Shown: positions 33,641-46,432 of the stretch, in pieces
Layout of the letters: every line of letters begins with the position of its first letter
Position numbering within the stretch: the stretch's first letter is position 1
From: Morella rubra
Lineage: Eukaryota > Streptophyta > Magnoliopsida > Fagales > Myricaceae
Reading direction: 5' to 3'
NCBI GenBank assembly: GCA_003952965.2
Contig: CM025850.1
Span: 4,223,083 to 4,287,082, forward strand
Length of the DNA stretch: 64,000 nt
Program-made: the position numbers and the translations under genes
The notes under the pieces: model-generated
What the model saw: the letters and a program-made list of their open reading frames with translations, nothing else
The model's database searches: none
Told to the model about the DNA's origin: nothing

Positions 33641-34024
33641 TCAAAGGAGGCTACCAATTTCTGTCCTTTTTTTTTCCCTCTCTCTCTCTTTCTCCCAAGA
33701 GTAATAATACAAAAAGGAAGAGGGAGAGCAGCTCCATACATTTAAACAACATTTTCTTCTTTCTTCCCGACGAGTATGTGTGACGCTTCTGAGTTTCTCA
33801 AGAGCGTCTTTTTCTGTGAAAATCCTTCCCGAGGAACTCATGAATACCCTTCTTTGGACCGGAGGAGACCACAACCCACTTTGCTGGTAATCAAAGTCGA
33901 ACTCCGAGGCATCATAAAATTTCTGGACAAGTCTTTCCGATACAGACTGGGAAACTAGTTGAACTCTGGGAGCTGGGGAGGCCTCAGGCAAAGAAGGCGA
34001 AGACGGGCTCTCGGAGATGCACAT
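33641..34024 (-). CDS. Small plant protein of unknown function
   Basis: This is a single-exon minus-strand frame of 127 codons. The first ~70 residues look like real protein: Ser/Pro-rich start [20 protein letters not shown], then an ordered-looking core [20 protein letters not shown] and [21 protein letters not shown] basic segment [15 protein letters not shown] follows. The last ~25 residues ([10 protein letters not shown]) come from a simple CT-rich stretch and may be less constrained. The core resembles small uncharacterised plant proteins I half recognise but cannot name. No signal peptide or membrane segment is evident. The frame has a better amino-acid composition than its neighbours, but a real start, stop and expression need transcript support. 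Confidence 0.55.
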   Translation of the reverse strand: MCISESPSSPSLPEASPAPRVQLVSQSVSERLVQKFYDASEFDFDYQQSGLWSPPVQRRVFMSSSGRIFTEKDALEKLRSVTHTRREERRKCCLNVWSCSPSSFLYYYSWEKEREREKKRTEIGSLL

Positions 34025-35579
34025 GGAAAACTCCGAACAATAAACCCAATCAATTGAGCATAAGATAATGGAAACAGAGCTTAATATATGATTGGTGAGA
34101 TTGGGAAAGAGAACATTAAATTCAGAAGGCTAGGCTACATGATATATATGATGAGGACGTGCATGGCTGTAAGCAATCATAGAGAGGTCGTGGGTAGCAT
34201 TATAGGAGAGCTTCTTATTTGGTGTCTGATAATCATTTTGGTAGTTCTGAAGGAATCTTCACCATATTTACGTTAAAGAATGATTGCGACTTTGAAACTT
34301 ACTGTCATTAATTTTCTTCCGATGTGGGACACAGTTTGGCGGACAAGGAAGCAAACATGCATTTGTCGAGTTGTGGACCAAGGAAATAGGTCCCTCCCAA
34401 AGGGTTTAATTCCATGGTGGGTTATATTCTTTGGCCTTGTATGTGACATCAGCGATTTGCCACTTTTCTTTGAACATACGGCTAAATCTTCCAGGAAAAC
34501 AAATGAAATTAAGAATGAGGATTATTATATATGAGCTTTATCACTGAGGGACCTGATAGATTAGAACAAAAGCAAACATGGTGCCACTGAATTCTTGGTA
34601 CAAACATGCACATCTCCAATTATACAAAGCACTTGGGACTACTAGTACCTCAAACCAAACTCTAATATATTAGGAAGGTTCGGGATATTGTCAGTCGGTG
34701 TGTCTTTCCAGAGTCAACAATATACTCAAGACTAAAAGAGTAGAATATTCTTCTAGATGGGAAAGAAAACGAGGAACTAATTAAGATGTAATTCTCACTA
34801 GATATCAGACTATAAAAATGTCTATGGAGAAGAGAAGCTCCATTGTAAGTTAAATGTACAAGACACCCCATGGAACGAATATTCCCAGTATAATTGACTC
34901 GAATTTGGTACAAATAATAACGAACCAGGGCAAATTCAGATCTTGTAAACAAAAGCAAACCAAGGAAAATGCAAGTCGCATGATCTAAGGTATATGAAGA
35001 TTATTTTTAAAAAATTTCACCTTGCGGCTTGACAATTTGGAGGAGAATGTATCCCATATCTGCTCAAGGACCTCTAGGCTGATATGAAAGCTTAAATAAA
35101 TACGAATTAGGGATCCTGTTAACACAAAGGACTGCCTTTTGAGTCATCAACTACTCTCCCCTAGGAACATTTGTAAACATCATTGGCTAAACACTTTGAA
35201 CTTAATTAAACGTATGTCTGAAAATAAGAAATTGTAAAAAAACAAAGATTTTACTATGTGCACCAAACTTTCATGTGTGATTGAAGCAAACTCTGCAATT
35301 CTTTCCTCCCATTAAATCTTTACATATCAAAAGGTAGAGGCAAGGAAACACGCTCCAGTCTCCAGAAACTATCACCATATCAAAAACGGAGAGTGATGAA
35401 TCGGATTTACAATTGCCTATAACATGGGTTTCCCACCCAAAACCAGCTAAATTTCACCCACCGATGGGCTTATCATCCTAATTAAGATCTTCCTGACCAG
35501 ATATCATGCAACAGTACAATTTACTGACAGTGCCATGAGTGCTGTGAGAGCACTAACAACGATTCAGTTTAAGCTTGGC
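34025..35579. other. Intergenic region between the small gene and ERD2
   Basis: No gene was recognised. It would include the promoter of the small minus-strand gene (near 34025) and the 3' UTR of ERD2 (near 35579). Several frames of 60-100 codons are present but have no motif. Confidence 0.5.
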
Positions 35580-38500
35580 TCAAGCAGGCAACTTAAGCTT
35601 TGCATTGTTTTTCCAGCTGCAAAACAACAAATACATCATGTGTTTCATTCAATGTAGAAGTGCTTGAGAGGATCATAATCAGGAATGTATCAGATTCATT
35701 ACCTAATAAAGTAGTAGTAGAAGAAATCCGCGTATAAAGCTGTCTGAACAAGACCCGAGACACATGCTGCAAAGTTTGGAGAGAATTTCTTAGTATGTGC
35801 CGGGCAACAAACTCATGACAAAACAGTTGTTCTCCATGATTCTAGGCATAGCTTACCTATCCATCGTGTGAAACGTGCCTCTGTGAAGTAGCGGTAAATC
35901 CAATTAAGAATGTAGAATGCACGATATGCCCTGCATAAGGAAAAAGGGACCGTAGGCACTCCCGCCATAAGTTCGATTAACAAACATGATGCAATTTCTT
36001 ACTGTGATTATGTGAAGTTTGATCCCCGACAGTTTTTAATTCAATGGAGAAAAAAATAAGAAAGGGGCATAGAAGCTTTATACAGTTCAAGGGGAAACCA
36101 CAAAAAAGAAAAAAAGGGGGAAAAGCAATATCACTCTCTTGCACATAGCTGCATGCTATTCTGATATAAGTTGAAGTAACTGAAGTATGGATGCACGTGT
36201 GAGTATGTATCTGAAATTCAATAATTCAGATTCTAAAAGGTTTCCACTGCATTGGAGTATAAAACAGATCCTTACCCTTGCCACACCATTTAGAAAGTGT
36301 TGGCAGCGTGAAGTGAGGTTCCACGTAATGCCATAACATAATTGGAAGCTAAGAAGCTGTGAGAAATTAATATGGAACAGGAATGCAATAGTAAGATGTA
36401 CTTGCATGAGTACTCAAAGGATATCTGTAGCAATTAATTCACAGAGGACAAAAAATAAAAATACAAAGAGAAAGGCAGGGACCAAAAACAAACTAAGAAT
36501 TGTAAACACTGAAGGGGTTCTGGATGCTTATGAAGAAAGTATCTATTTCAGTTCTACATCCCCAACTTTGCATCGTGTCATTTTCAGATGATGTAGGGAA
36601 ACCAGAAACCACATTATGTGGATAGAATTGCTGGTAAGATGGCAATGGAGGATGTACAGCGTGTATCCTTATCCACAAGTATTCTGATGTCCTATGTGAT
36701 TTACCAATATAACATACATGAAAACGAAGACAAAAAAACCCGCACGAAGAACACATGGACCTTCACGCACATACATGTAATTCAGTTTACATTCTTTATC
36801 TTATCCTGCATCCATAGATATCCTTTCTAGACCTTCAAAACATATCCAGCCGGTACTACGTGGACCAGTTACCTGATTTCCATGTTCATTAACAAAATAC
36901 CTTGCTTAGTTTCCTGGTAGCTTATTACTTGCTAGGGCTGCTTCTATATTCCTTTAAGTGCTTAGTAACATATATAGACATACTGCCTAGTCCAACACAA
37001 AATTCTACATTCTTCAAGTATCTGAATAGATTTATGCAGGCACTCACTGGAATATCTTAATCGTATATATCCTAAAATATAAAGAATCAAATGCCAATGT
37101 GAAAACTCAGTCAAGCACTGCCCCTGGGAGAACATAAATTTTCAAGTTAGAGCTTCATTATTAATCTGGTACCAAACTGATGAGACACCAAAGAAAAGGT
37201 GACAAGAAAATTTTGTGATAGATGGGGTGTAGGAGATACGGTCTGTTTCCATGGACATCTGCTATAAAACCACAGGAAATTCATATGACAAGCACATTTG
37301 GGGAAGAAAAATAGTGAAAGGAGAAATGAAGTCAACAAAGATAATACATGGACTTTAAGACACTAAAAATGTCGCTGACACAGACTGTAGAGAATTCCTA
37401 AGAGCAATTAAGGAATGAAACAAAGAATATACATACCCAAGGAAGAAAACATATTTCCCAGTTAAATTGTCCACATTTCCACTTCTCTGTAGCATAACTA
37501 ACTGGGGAAGAATTGCAACTGCCTCCAAGTATATTGAAAATGCCCATAGAATCTGAAAACATTTACAACAATATTAGTAGCAGATCATCTTGCACCTTTA
37601 GGATTGGATAATACAGGAGGCAACAATTACAAAGCTGTTATGCCTGAAACTACCTTTCGATTGGCCAGGTAGAATTTGCAGAGCAAAAAGTGTAGAAGAA
37701 CCAAATGTAACAGATCTTTAGCAAGTACTTTAATATGAACTTGCATATGTTAGAAGGCCAGAGAATTTACCAGCTGGTTAGACTAGCTTTAGCTCTAAAT
37801 AAGTGTAATTTCATTATAGTAGCATATATATTGGTTTCTGCCATATTGAATTAAACCCTCTTACAACGGTCGCTATTATTTCTTACATCTGCTAATCAAC
37901 TTCAACAAAAAAATAGTATGGGATTTGAAGAACATACACCGGCACAGACAAGTATGGGAACGAATATTACAAAGTTGTTCCTCATGAGTGGAAACTCAAT
38001 TTTTGTCTTTCATCCCCGAATTTCCACCACATAGAGCCTATCTGTTCAGTATGGATTGTAATTAATAAGTTATTATTCCTGGGCCAAGAAATGGATAAGC
38101 TCAACTTACTTAAAACCATGGAGTAACAAAATTAACAGTCCCCGCCCTCATTTGATACATATTATAGGAACAGATGAAAGATCATATGAAATTTCAATCC
38201 TTATGACTCCTTGACTCATAAACAATACGATACTTGTACAACCATCCAAGGCATACAATATTTTCCAAACAAATACAAAATAACAAAAACAGACACACAA
38301 CATACAAATAAATCAACAAACAGGAAATATATCATAAAAACGCATAGCCAATGATTAAACTACATAGACAAAGCAACGGCTCTCTTTTTGCCTTTTTCTA
38401 AACCCACTGAAAAAAATTCTAAAGTGCAACTATTAGCGATCGGAATATCAGAAGTATATTCATAGGCCTGTATCAGTTCTAACAAATGGATTGTTCTCTA

Positions 38501-39933
38501 TCGCTATGGAGTGGAGTTCCAACAGCAAAGGCGTCTCCAACAGAGTATAAATGAGTTCCACTGTACATGAAGGCAAAGAAACACTTCAATAATCTAACTC
38601 CACACCATATACTACCTGTGCATTGAGCAAATAGATAGCAAATATAACACCATAACTTTCATGCATGCAACTCTTTCGACATTCTACTTAATAAGAATAC
38701 ACTTCATCGTCCTTCCTACTCCATCGAAAACATTACTAACATTGGACTAATGAGCAATATTTTGAGCAAACTACGAAGTTGGAGGTACTTTTTATTTATT
38801 TTCTAACAATCATTAAAAGCACAAAATGCCGCTATGAATTAACATGGGAAATAACACAAGAGGTCCCCGGACAAGAGAACAAGTCAAAATGGCAATTCTT
38901 CATCACCAGGCCAGACTGCATAAGATAAATACATATATAAGCTAGTAGAAACTTATTCCAAAAGTTTGGACAAGGCAGTCTTTCATAACTGCTTGGAAAC
39001 CATAGATATAATGAAGCTCGTACGTGAAATATTAGGATGACACAGTTAAAGTTAATGATGGACTACCTCTCGAAAAGTAAACTTCTCGTACACAAGAACT
39101 GCCAAAGCAAAGGTTGCAGCAATCAGAAAATAATGGCGAAATGTGTCAAGCTCTTTATCATATGAACGCCTCACCACCCGGTGCCTCCGCATGCACCACA
39201 CGATTGCCAGTGAGCTCCCTATGAACACGAGCTTCATCACAGTGTTATAGATAGAGATAAAGTCCGTGAGCAGGTCCAAGTACCGCGTCAGAAACACCAG
39301 CGCATAAAGCTCCTGAGTTTTAAGCGAAATCCCTAATATAACATACAAATTATCAGGTTACCACTAGTGACACCGAAGTCATCACACTCAACCCAAATCT
39401 TAATCAAATCTGGCTATTTCTTCGATATTTCCCATAGAAATGAATGGAAAGTAATAAATTAATAGAAATCTGGGATTCCTAAAAATTTTCCCGTATTCTA
39501 CGTGGATACACTATCAATTCGATGAAGTCCAATCAACTAGGTATCAAAACCAATTTGAAACGAATTTTTTACGCTAATTATCAAGTAGTCACTGAGATGC
39601 CAGATCACAGACTAAATCAAAATCTGGGACTACGAAATTCATTAACGGAGACGGAAATGATACACGAGAGGAAAAACAAATTACCTACTTAGTTTGGTTT
39701 GCTTTCCTGCTTTTTATGAGCCAAACTCTGGTTAAAATAAGAACGAGGTGAAGGTCACCCTCGGGCGCCCCCCGCGCCCCGAGGGGGGGAAGGGGGGAGA
39801 CACAGAGACAGAGAGAGAGAGAGAGAGAAAGATTTAACACACCTGAGCAAGATTTGGTGGCGTATATTTTGAGAAGCAGGACCAGGATGCTGATTAAGTG
39901 CGTCATATCGCCGGCGAGCCTGAAGATATTCAT
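35580..39933 (-). CDS. ERD2: ER lumen protein-retaining receptor (KDEL receptor)
   Basis: Exons in coding order are 39933-39843, 39332-39067, 37552-37437, 35930-35857, 35766-35703 and 35616-35580. They join in phase to 215 aa, the usual plant ERD2 length. The protein starts [20 protein letters not shown], continues [20 protein letters not shown] and [13 protein letters not shown], and ends [12 protein letters not shown]. It is a seven-helix Golgi/ER membrane protein that returns H/KDEL-tagged proteins to the ER through COPI. Ligand-contact positions known in the animal receptor appear kept: R5, R47, D50 and, with a two-residue offset, R161 and R171. Introns 2 (about 1.5 kb) and 3 (about 1.5 kb) are long; all junctions are GT-AG. 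Intron 1 contains a GC-rich hairpin and a GA microsatellite. The gene is divergent from the UBTD-like gene. Confidence 0.97.
39758..39828. repeat. GC-rich hairpin next to a (GA)n microsatellite in ERD2 intron 1
   Basis: An 8-bp perfect stem, ccctcggg (39758-39765) and cccgaggg (39778-39785), encloses a 12-base C-rich loop. Runs of G follow, and then (GA)n at 39811-39828. On the transcribed strand this lies 15-85 bases inside intron 1, just after the donor. The GC content is strikingly high for this AT-rich window. Confidence 0.75.
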
Positions 39934-41505
39934 GTTTCAAACGTCAAATGTAGAAGATTCGTGCCCTAGATTGCAGCGATCTGAGACGGGAGAGAGGAGG
40001 GGGGGGGGGGGGGGAGGGAAGGTGCTGTAGTTGTGGAAGGAATTGGGGGAACTGAATAGAGTGTGTGGGGTTTGTGGTTTCCGTTCAGAGGTGTGAGTGA
40101 GAGGAGGGTGAAGGAGAAGCAGAGGGGGAGATGACGTGGCAGACGGGAACGGCTTTTTTTTTTTTTTTTTTTGGCACGGAAACGGCTTTTCTTGCCTCCA
40201 CGGTGTTGGCGGAACTTCGGAAGGTTGCTTAGGTGGACGCTCAGATTTTTTACAGCAAGTGTTGGCTTCATGTTGTCCGTTGAGTTTTTCCAGATAGGCG
40301 GTATATTCTGTACGGTCTGTCCGGTCACATTTGCTAGTTTTGTTTCGGCAAATAGCAGCAAGCCAAGATATTTATCAGTGAGGTTTAGATCCCCCTTTTT
40401 GAGAAAGAAAATATATAGGAGTTGTTTGTTTCCCCAATATTTTGGAACCTCAAAATTTCTAACAAAATAAATACATTTCAAAATTTTTAATTTTTTCACA
40501 TTTCACTTTTTTTCACAAATCAAGATATTTATTTGAGGTTTTCCAAAATTTTGACAAAAAAATTGTATTATAATTTTCGGAAAAAAGTACCACTTTATGA
40601 GTGAACGTGGAGTAAAAAAGGAGAAGAAAAAATATTATATTTACAAATAAGCAATCTTGTTTAAACGGGGCGGAAATTTATTTAGGCTAGAAATAATAAT
40701 ACAAAATCCCACATACAACTATTATATAAAGGAGATATTTAAGAGCAAAAAATTTTGAGTCTCTAAATCCTAATAAAATAACAATACAAAATTTTTTTAA
40801 ATTCCATCTAAATTATTACTTTTTATTTTAAATAAATATAAAATATTCAATTCAAAATATCTTTCTTTTTTATTTTTTATCAACTCACACGCTATAAAAT
40901 TTTAATTGTATCTCTTACGTCCAACGGTTCTTTTTACGCGACGCAGATGCCTCGAATGAGCTCCATTGGCTACGATGATGGCGCCACGTGATAGCTGCCG
41001 TGTAAGTGGGTTGCATGTTCCCAAGGTAGAAGTTACCGCACTGGCGAACACCGTTTTTTATGGGCTTTTTTTCTTTTTGCCAAAAAGGACTTTTTGTATG
41101 CAGCTACGTGTCCAGAAGAGAAATTTTAAGGATAAGCCCCCTGGACCCCCCCGAACTCTCCAGCTGGAATTTGAAAAGAGACCATAAACGTGGACTTCCA
41201 CTCTGCCCCAGATCCAAGACCCAGGTCCCTCCCCCCCGGGTTCTCTCTCGGATTAAGGAAGCTTCCTGTAGAAGTGTAGAGGTGGAATTCGAGGGAGTGA
41301 TTAGCTTCAATATCAGTCGTTTTAGAAGTCCAATTACGCAACAACCACTGCACTCCATCGTTGAAGCCTTTTCCCGTACGCTTGTCGTCCTTCTCGACTC
41401 GCTATTTCCCGGAAATCATTTCAACCCCGGGAAAATAGCTGCAAAAACTTATTTTCACTCCGTCTTTCGTTCTGATTCGACCTATTATCGGAACTCTCTG
41501 CTGCG
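39934..41505. promoter_or_regulatory. Shared upstream region of the divergent ERD2 and UBTD-like genes
   Basis: About 1.57 kb separates the two start codons. Near ERD2 there is a 16-base G run (39999-40014, that is C16 about 66-81 bases upstream of its ATG) and purine-rich sequence consistent with a pyrimidine-rich 5' UTR on its own strand. An 18-base T run lies near 40150. The middle (40400-40900) is AT-rich and resembles the MITE-like sequence near 46440. A G-box lies at 40985. The last ~450 bases are more balanced and probably include the 5' UTR of the UBTD-like gene. Confidence 0.5.
40985..40990. promoter_or_regulatory. G-box (CACGTG)
   Basis: A palindromic CACGTG within gccacgtgat lies ~520 bases upstream of the UBTD-like ATG and ~1.05 kb from the ERD2 ATG. 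G-boxes bind bZIP and bHLH factors. Its use here is not shown. Confidence 0.4.
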
Positions 41506-44399
41506 ATGGGTTGTTCCGGATCGTCTCGGGCCAAAGCGAACGGTAAACGATAGGAACCGGTTTGTTTGTTTGTTTTTTTTTAATATTTCATTGGCAAGGG
41601 CATTGTTTATTTTGTTTTGTGCTTTGCGAATGTAGCTGAATAAATTGGATGTAATTTTTGGTAGAGAAATTTGGACTTTTTACAGTAAATTTCCATATAG
41701 GGTGCCTGCATTGGTCGATGAGGTTGATAATTATGATTCCTGGCTAATCCAGTTTATTGGATGGAGTTACATTGCTTTTCATATGATCTCAGATAGTGCA
41801 AAGAAAATTCGGAAGCCGAAGCCTTGGAAGCATACTGAACCGATTACGAGGACGCAACTCATGCAGATGCGTGATGAATTTTGGGATACCGCTCCTCACT
41901 ATGGTGGCCGGAAAGGTACTCGTTTTATATGCTTTCATAGAATGCATGCACTAGCGCACATGCACAGTTTAGTTATTTGCTTTATAGTTTGTCAAACTTC
42001 TCCTGGGCTCAGATTTCAAAATCGCCGGGTTATGCTGTGGCAACCACTTTTCCTACCCTCCAGTCGCGAATGTATAGAAATGGTGATTTTAATCTTGTTA
42101 ACGATTCTAAAACTCCTCGCTTATGTCAGAATCTGGAATATGGTCCAGATTCATACCTGGGACCATCTGCCATGTTACCAGGGTAAATTACCAGTTATGT
42201 CAATTGCTTAAATTGGTGGGAATAATGAGTCTCAGCATTGTAGTATTACTGTTATTCTAGCATTTGAGGCGGGGGAAAGTATATCCACTGTATTTGGGAA
42301 GATAAATACGGACGTTTTCTTTTATTTTTTGCTTTCTTATCTTTGGGTGATTTTGGTGTAGTTCAATTCATGAACCAGTTGTGTGCTTTAAGACTAGTTG
42401 GCATGTCCCTGCTAAACAGTGCACATGTTTATGCTAGGATCGGTGTGCATGTTTCTAGCAGAGGACTCTCAGAAGAAGGGGTAATGTTTCTGTAGGTGGT
42501 TTTGACTGTTTCTTATGTTGACTTGGTTATGTGAGGAAAATTGGCAACGTGAGGATAGGACAGATGAGCTTCAAAGTAGTTGCAGGGAATATAACTGGAG
42601 AAAGAAAATCATGAATATGAAAATGAAGAAGGAAAAAATAGGAAAGGTTTACAATTGCGAAAATTGATAGGTATGTCTGCAGGACCCTTTTTTTCCTAGA
42701 ATTATTTTATTTATGCAATCTTCTTCTATTTTTCGTATGCAATTTTCTTCTAGTAGCTAGAGGGTTTTGTTGAAGTTTCTAAGGCAAACATCTATAGTAG
42801 AGATGGTGGTGAAATTCTTGCTGTTCTTTCATTATGATATCCTGGTGGAATAAGCACAAGAAAACCTTCATTTAAACAGATCCATGATGAGTGATTGCAA
42901 ATGGCACGACTAAGCCCGACATATTTGTTCCTTCAGATTGTTGTGCTCCTCTGCATGGTAGATTTTGTAAAATGAAAAAATTTGAGAATAAATTTGATCT
43001 ATATAGATGTTTGTTTGTATGTGGTTGCTGACGTAAAAGAGGCAGCATAGGCCATTTAATAATTGATTCACCACGCGTGATGTCCTCAGGTTTAATTCCC
43101 AGAGGAGTTCCTAATAGCTTCATGACCGGTTTTTCAGTTGCTAGAAATTGGCATGTAGTTGTACAAACAATTGATGCCAATGATGGTGCAATATTTTATT
43201 GATTCGGGCTAACTTGTGCAAACATGAATAATGCCATAACGAATGTTTGATCTGGTTCTTGTTCCCCCTGGTTGGCCATTCTGGTCTCAAGTAGTTGGCC
43301 ATTCTGGTCTCAAGTAGCTGGAAATTCATATATCTCAGTTCGTGTTGGCATTTGTGTAGACTATATAGTTTGTTGTATTTTGATTCCTGTGGTGGCTGAT
43401 GGGTAATCAGAATAAGCATTAGGTAGCCAGGACAAACTACTTTCTGTTCTCCAGAGCAACATATTATTGTAATCTTCTGCAAGATGGTTTCATTTACTCC
43501 TGCCTATAGCGTGTTATCTAATTTCCATGAACTTTCATAACTCACTTGGCTGTCATTGTATTTTTTCAATTGTTGTCACTTGTCTGTATTATCTGAAGAG
43601 ACTGCATAAATATTGAGATAAACGACTAGTATGAAGTTAGGAACTCTCCATTCACATTCTATTTCTTCCATCTAGTATGATGTTTTTAATGTTTTGATTA
43701 CTACTGTGTCTCTTGACTGTTAACAAGCAACCCATCCTTGTCCCTTCATGTGGCCTTAAAAGGAATATTTATTGATGTCTCTATTGGCATCCACTTGTAT
43801 CATCGTTTATCTCTTGCACAAGGAGAACAGTTGCTTTTTCAGACCAAAAATGACAGTGAATGTCCAACCAACTTCACACAAGCATTTTCTTTCTAACTCG
43901 CCCCTTTTTATATGGAGATAGAGCTAAGTTCTCTACATTTATTGCTTATAAAGCTAAGTTACATTAAGGCCTATCAACAAGTAAATTTTGGTCTGGTTGT
44001 TTTGCTTCTTTTCTACTGTTCCATTTAGTTGTGATTATCAACTTTATAATGTATATCTGGTAATATCTATATTTTGGAAGAGAGAAGGGATCTGAAAAAT
44101 GAATACTGTGTTCTTTCCAGAGATATGGGATGCACTTCGAGCTGCTACAGAAGCTGACTTAACCCTTGCACAAGCAATCGTGGACAGTGCTGGTGTGATC
44201 ATTCAGAGTGCTGACTTGACAATTTGCTATGATGAGAGAGGTGCCACCCTCTCCCTTCATTTTTCTTTCTTGTTTCTTTTTCATAGTTTTTGTTCCATTT
44301 TCCTTTCATCAAGCTTACAGTATTTCCATTGCAGGTGCAAAATATGAACTCCCCAAGTATGTGTTGAGTGAACCAACCAATTTGATACGAGATAGTTGA
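41506..44399 (+). CDS. UBTD-like ubiquitin domain-containing protein
   Basis: Exons 41506-41542, 41793-41915, 44121-44240 and 44335-44399 join in phase (all phase 1) to 114 aa. The protein starts MGCSGSSRAKANDSAKK, continues PITRTQLMQMRDEFWDTAPH and ALRAATEADLTLAQAIVDSA, and ends KYVLSEPTNLIRDS. This is the conserved N-terminal region of the UBTD1/UBTD2 (DC-UbP) family, which binds ubiquitin-pathway partners. Animal members are about twice as long and carry a C-terminal ubiquitin-like domain that plant members, as here, lack. The start MGCSGS has Gly2, Cys3 and Ser6, which fits N-myristoylation plus S-acylation and suggests membrane attachment (inference). Intron 2 is about 2.2 kb and holds a short tandem duplication. 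Confidence 0.94.
43271..43316. repeat. Perfect 23-bp tandem duplication in intron 2 of the UBTD-like gene
   Basis: The unit begins gttggccattctggtctc and ends aagta. It occurs at 43271-43293 and 43294-43316 without mismatch, which indicates a recent event. Confidence 0.9.
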
Positions 44400-44517
44400 C
44401 ATAAGGGTAAACACACTGCTTCATCGAGACTGTAAATTTTGTATATTGATTCCAAGGTCCCTAGTGTTCTGAGCCTTGATAGAGTTTAATGGATGTAAAG
44501 AATTCGTGTGGCAGCAA

Positions 44518-44547
44518 CCCCCCCCCCCCCCCCCCTCCCCCGCCCCC
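44518..44547. repeat. Poly(C) tract
   Basis: Eighteen consecutive C (44518-44535) are followed by C runs broken by t and g. It lies about 120 bases after the UBTD-like stop codon, probably in or near its 3' UTR, and is isolated in AT-rich DNA. Confidence 0.9.
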
Positions 44548-46432
44548 AAACAAATTATTTGGAATCAAGGTTTTGTTAAATTGATAATCCTTAAAATTCG
44601 TGTTCCAATATATCTGTGTTTGCATTTTTTTTTTTTTTTGGTTATTAAAGTTCCCTTTTATACCGAAAGTTCTGTAAGGTGAAGAGAGGATGTTACAACT
44701 GATCAAAGCTGACGCTGGGACAAAAAAATGAAGTGATTCATGAGGGCTTCTTCTCAGGGTAAAAATAAGGGATGCCGCACATAAGCACAACGGTTGGGCG
44801 CTATGGGGATCTGATTGCCAAAAGCCTTGAAAACGGAGTTTGGTCCCAAAATCGATGTTAAACATCTGGGCCAAAGCCCACTTGATTGTCATCGGAATGG
44901 ACTACTTTGGTTGCTTTGACGCCCAAAATAGTACCTGATGAGAGAGAGAGAGAGAGAGCACACAAAAAAATTCTTAAGAGGGATGGATAGTTGCTAGACC
45001 ATACGGCTACGTTTTAATGTCTTGTTCTCCAGCTGCTTCCTATTCCAGCGCCTGTACTTTTGTAATGAACCCAATGTGCGTGACAAGTGAGTTGTCAATA
45101 CACTTATTTATCCCATTGTGGCAGAGTCGGGCTCAAATTAAACCAAGATGGCCTCCTTCTGCCGCCCCTACTTGCCCCTACATGGTAGCAAAGGAGTGCC
45201 AACCCCGCCGCAAAGGCGCACGTTGGCACATGCCTCAAGCTCTTAACTATCCAATACCAAGACAAAAGTACTAAGAACTTATTACTTTCTCAAGATTAGA
45301 GATTGTGCATTGCCCCCACAAAGTAAAAGAGACTGGAGATTGGAACACAGAACCATAAGATTGTCCCTCTAGAACTAGACCAAAAAAGTGGCTTTTCCAA
45401 TGAACTCAAATGATTCTCTCCACTAACCAGCCCTAGAAAAGGTTAGAAATATGAATGAGGAACCTCGGAAACTAAAAGGGTCAGCTCAGCTGTAGGCTGC
45501 AGCAGATAAGAGAATCATATATAATTCATGAAGGAGTCAGGCCGTGATGCTAATCAAGGGTGCCTTCAGTTCTCTCTCTTTTCCTTTTTTGTCTAACGGG
45601 GCCCAATGTAAAAGGCAGTTTCTATGAAAGCTCACCTTAATGTTGGTTACCCTTGGATTGGTTTAGAGTGATTGGAAGTTAGTGTTAACCTAAGCAATAA
45701 TGTGGCCAGTCCAAAAGCAGCAGCCAGCAGTCAGAGATTTGTTTTTTTGCTAATTGCTGGCCTAATCATCTTCTGAAGTTCGTATTTTTTCTGCCTGTTC
45801 TTTAGGCAGTTAGGGTTCTAAGTTTTTGGGTTCACGTGTTAGGTAGCTGAACCAATGAACCAGAAACAGACCGCTTCAATCATTCAGACTCCAGTGGGTT
45901 TCTGTTGCCGAACTAAAAGCCCAAGACGACATGAACTTCACGTTGCCTTTCAACTGCTTAATAAGATTCAAACTTTTCCACTACATTTATATACCTGAAG
46001 TCTGTAACGTTATATGGCTAGCATTTTTAATGGGCAAGCACTAGTGATGAAACAAGACAAAAAGATTAGTTTGGACTTTGGAAGATTATTTGAATGTATT
46101 TTCGAATTTTTGTTTAATGCATTATTGATAAACTCTTTTTAAGTTTACATATCTGTCCTTATATATGATTGATGATTTTTATTTTTTAGGTATCAAAGAA
46201 AATTCGTTGTATACGACTTTTGTGTGAGGAACTCGGATGGACTTTTTTCAACCCGTAATGCATTAAACAAGATGAGAGCGCCGCCCTGACAAATCTCAAA
46301 TACTTAAACAGAATCTCGAATAAACTTTTTTCGACTCGTAATATAGTAACCGTGATGAGAGCGCTACTAAAAATCTCAAACAGAACATTGACCTACAGCA
46401 CGAATAAGTTATTATGATAGATGTTTTATGGT

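Noticed and set aside
39966..40499. 177-codon minus-strand frame upstream of ERD2
   Set aside because: It runs through homopolymers (poly-Pro and poly-Lys coding tracts) and stops before the ERD2 ATG out of frame; it is best explained as leader and promoter sequence.
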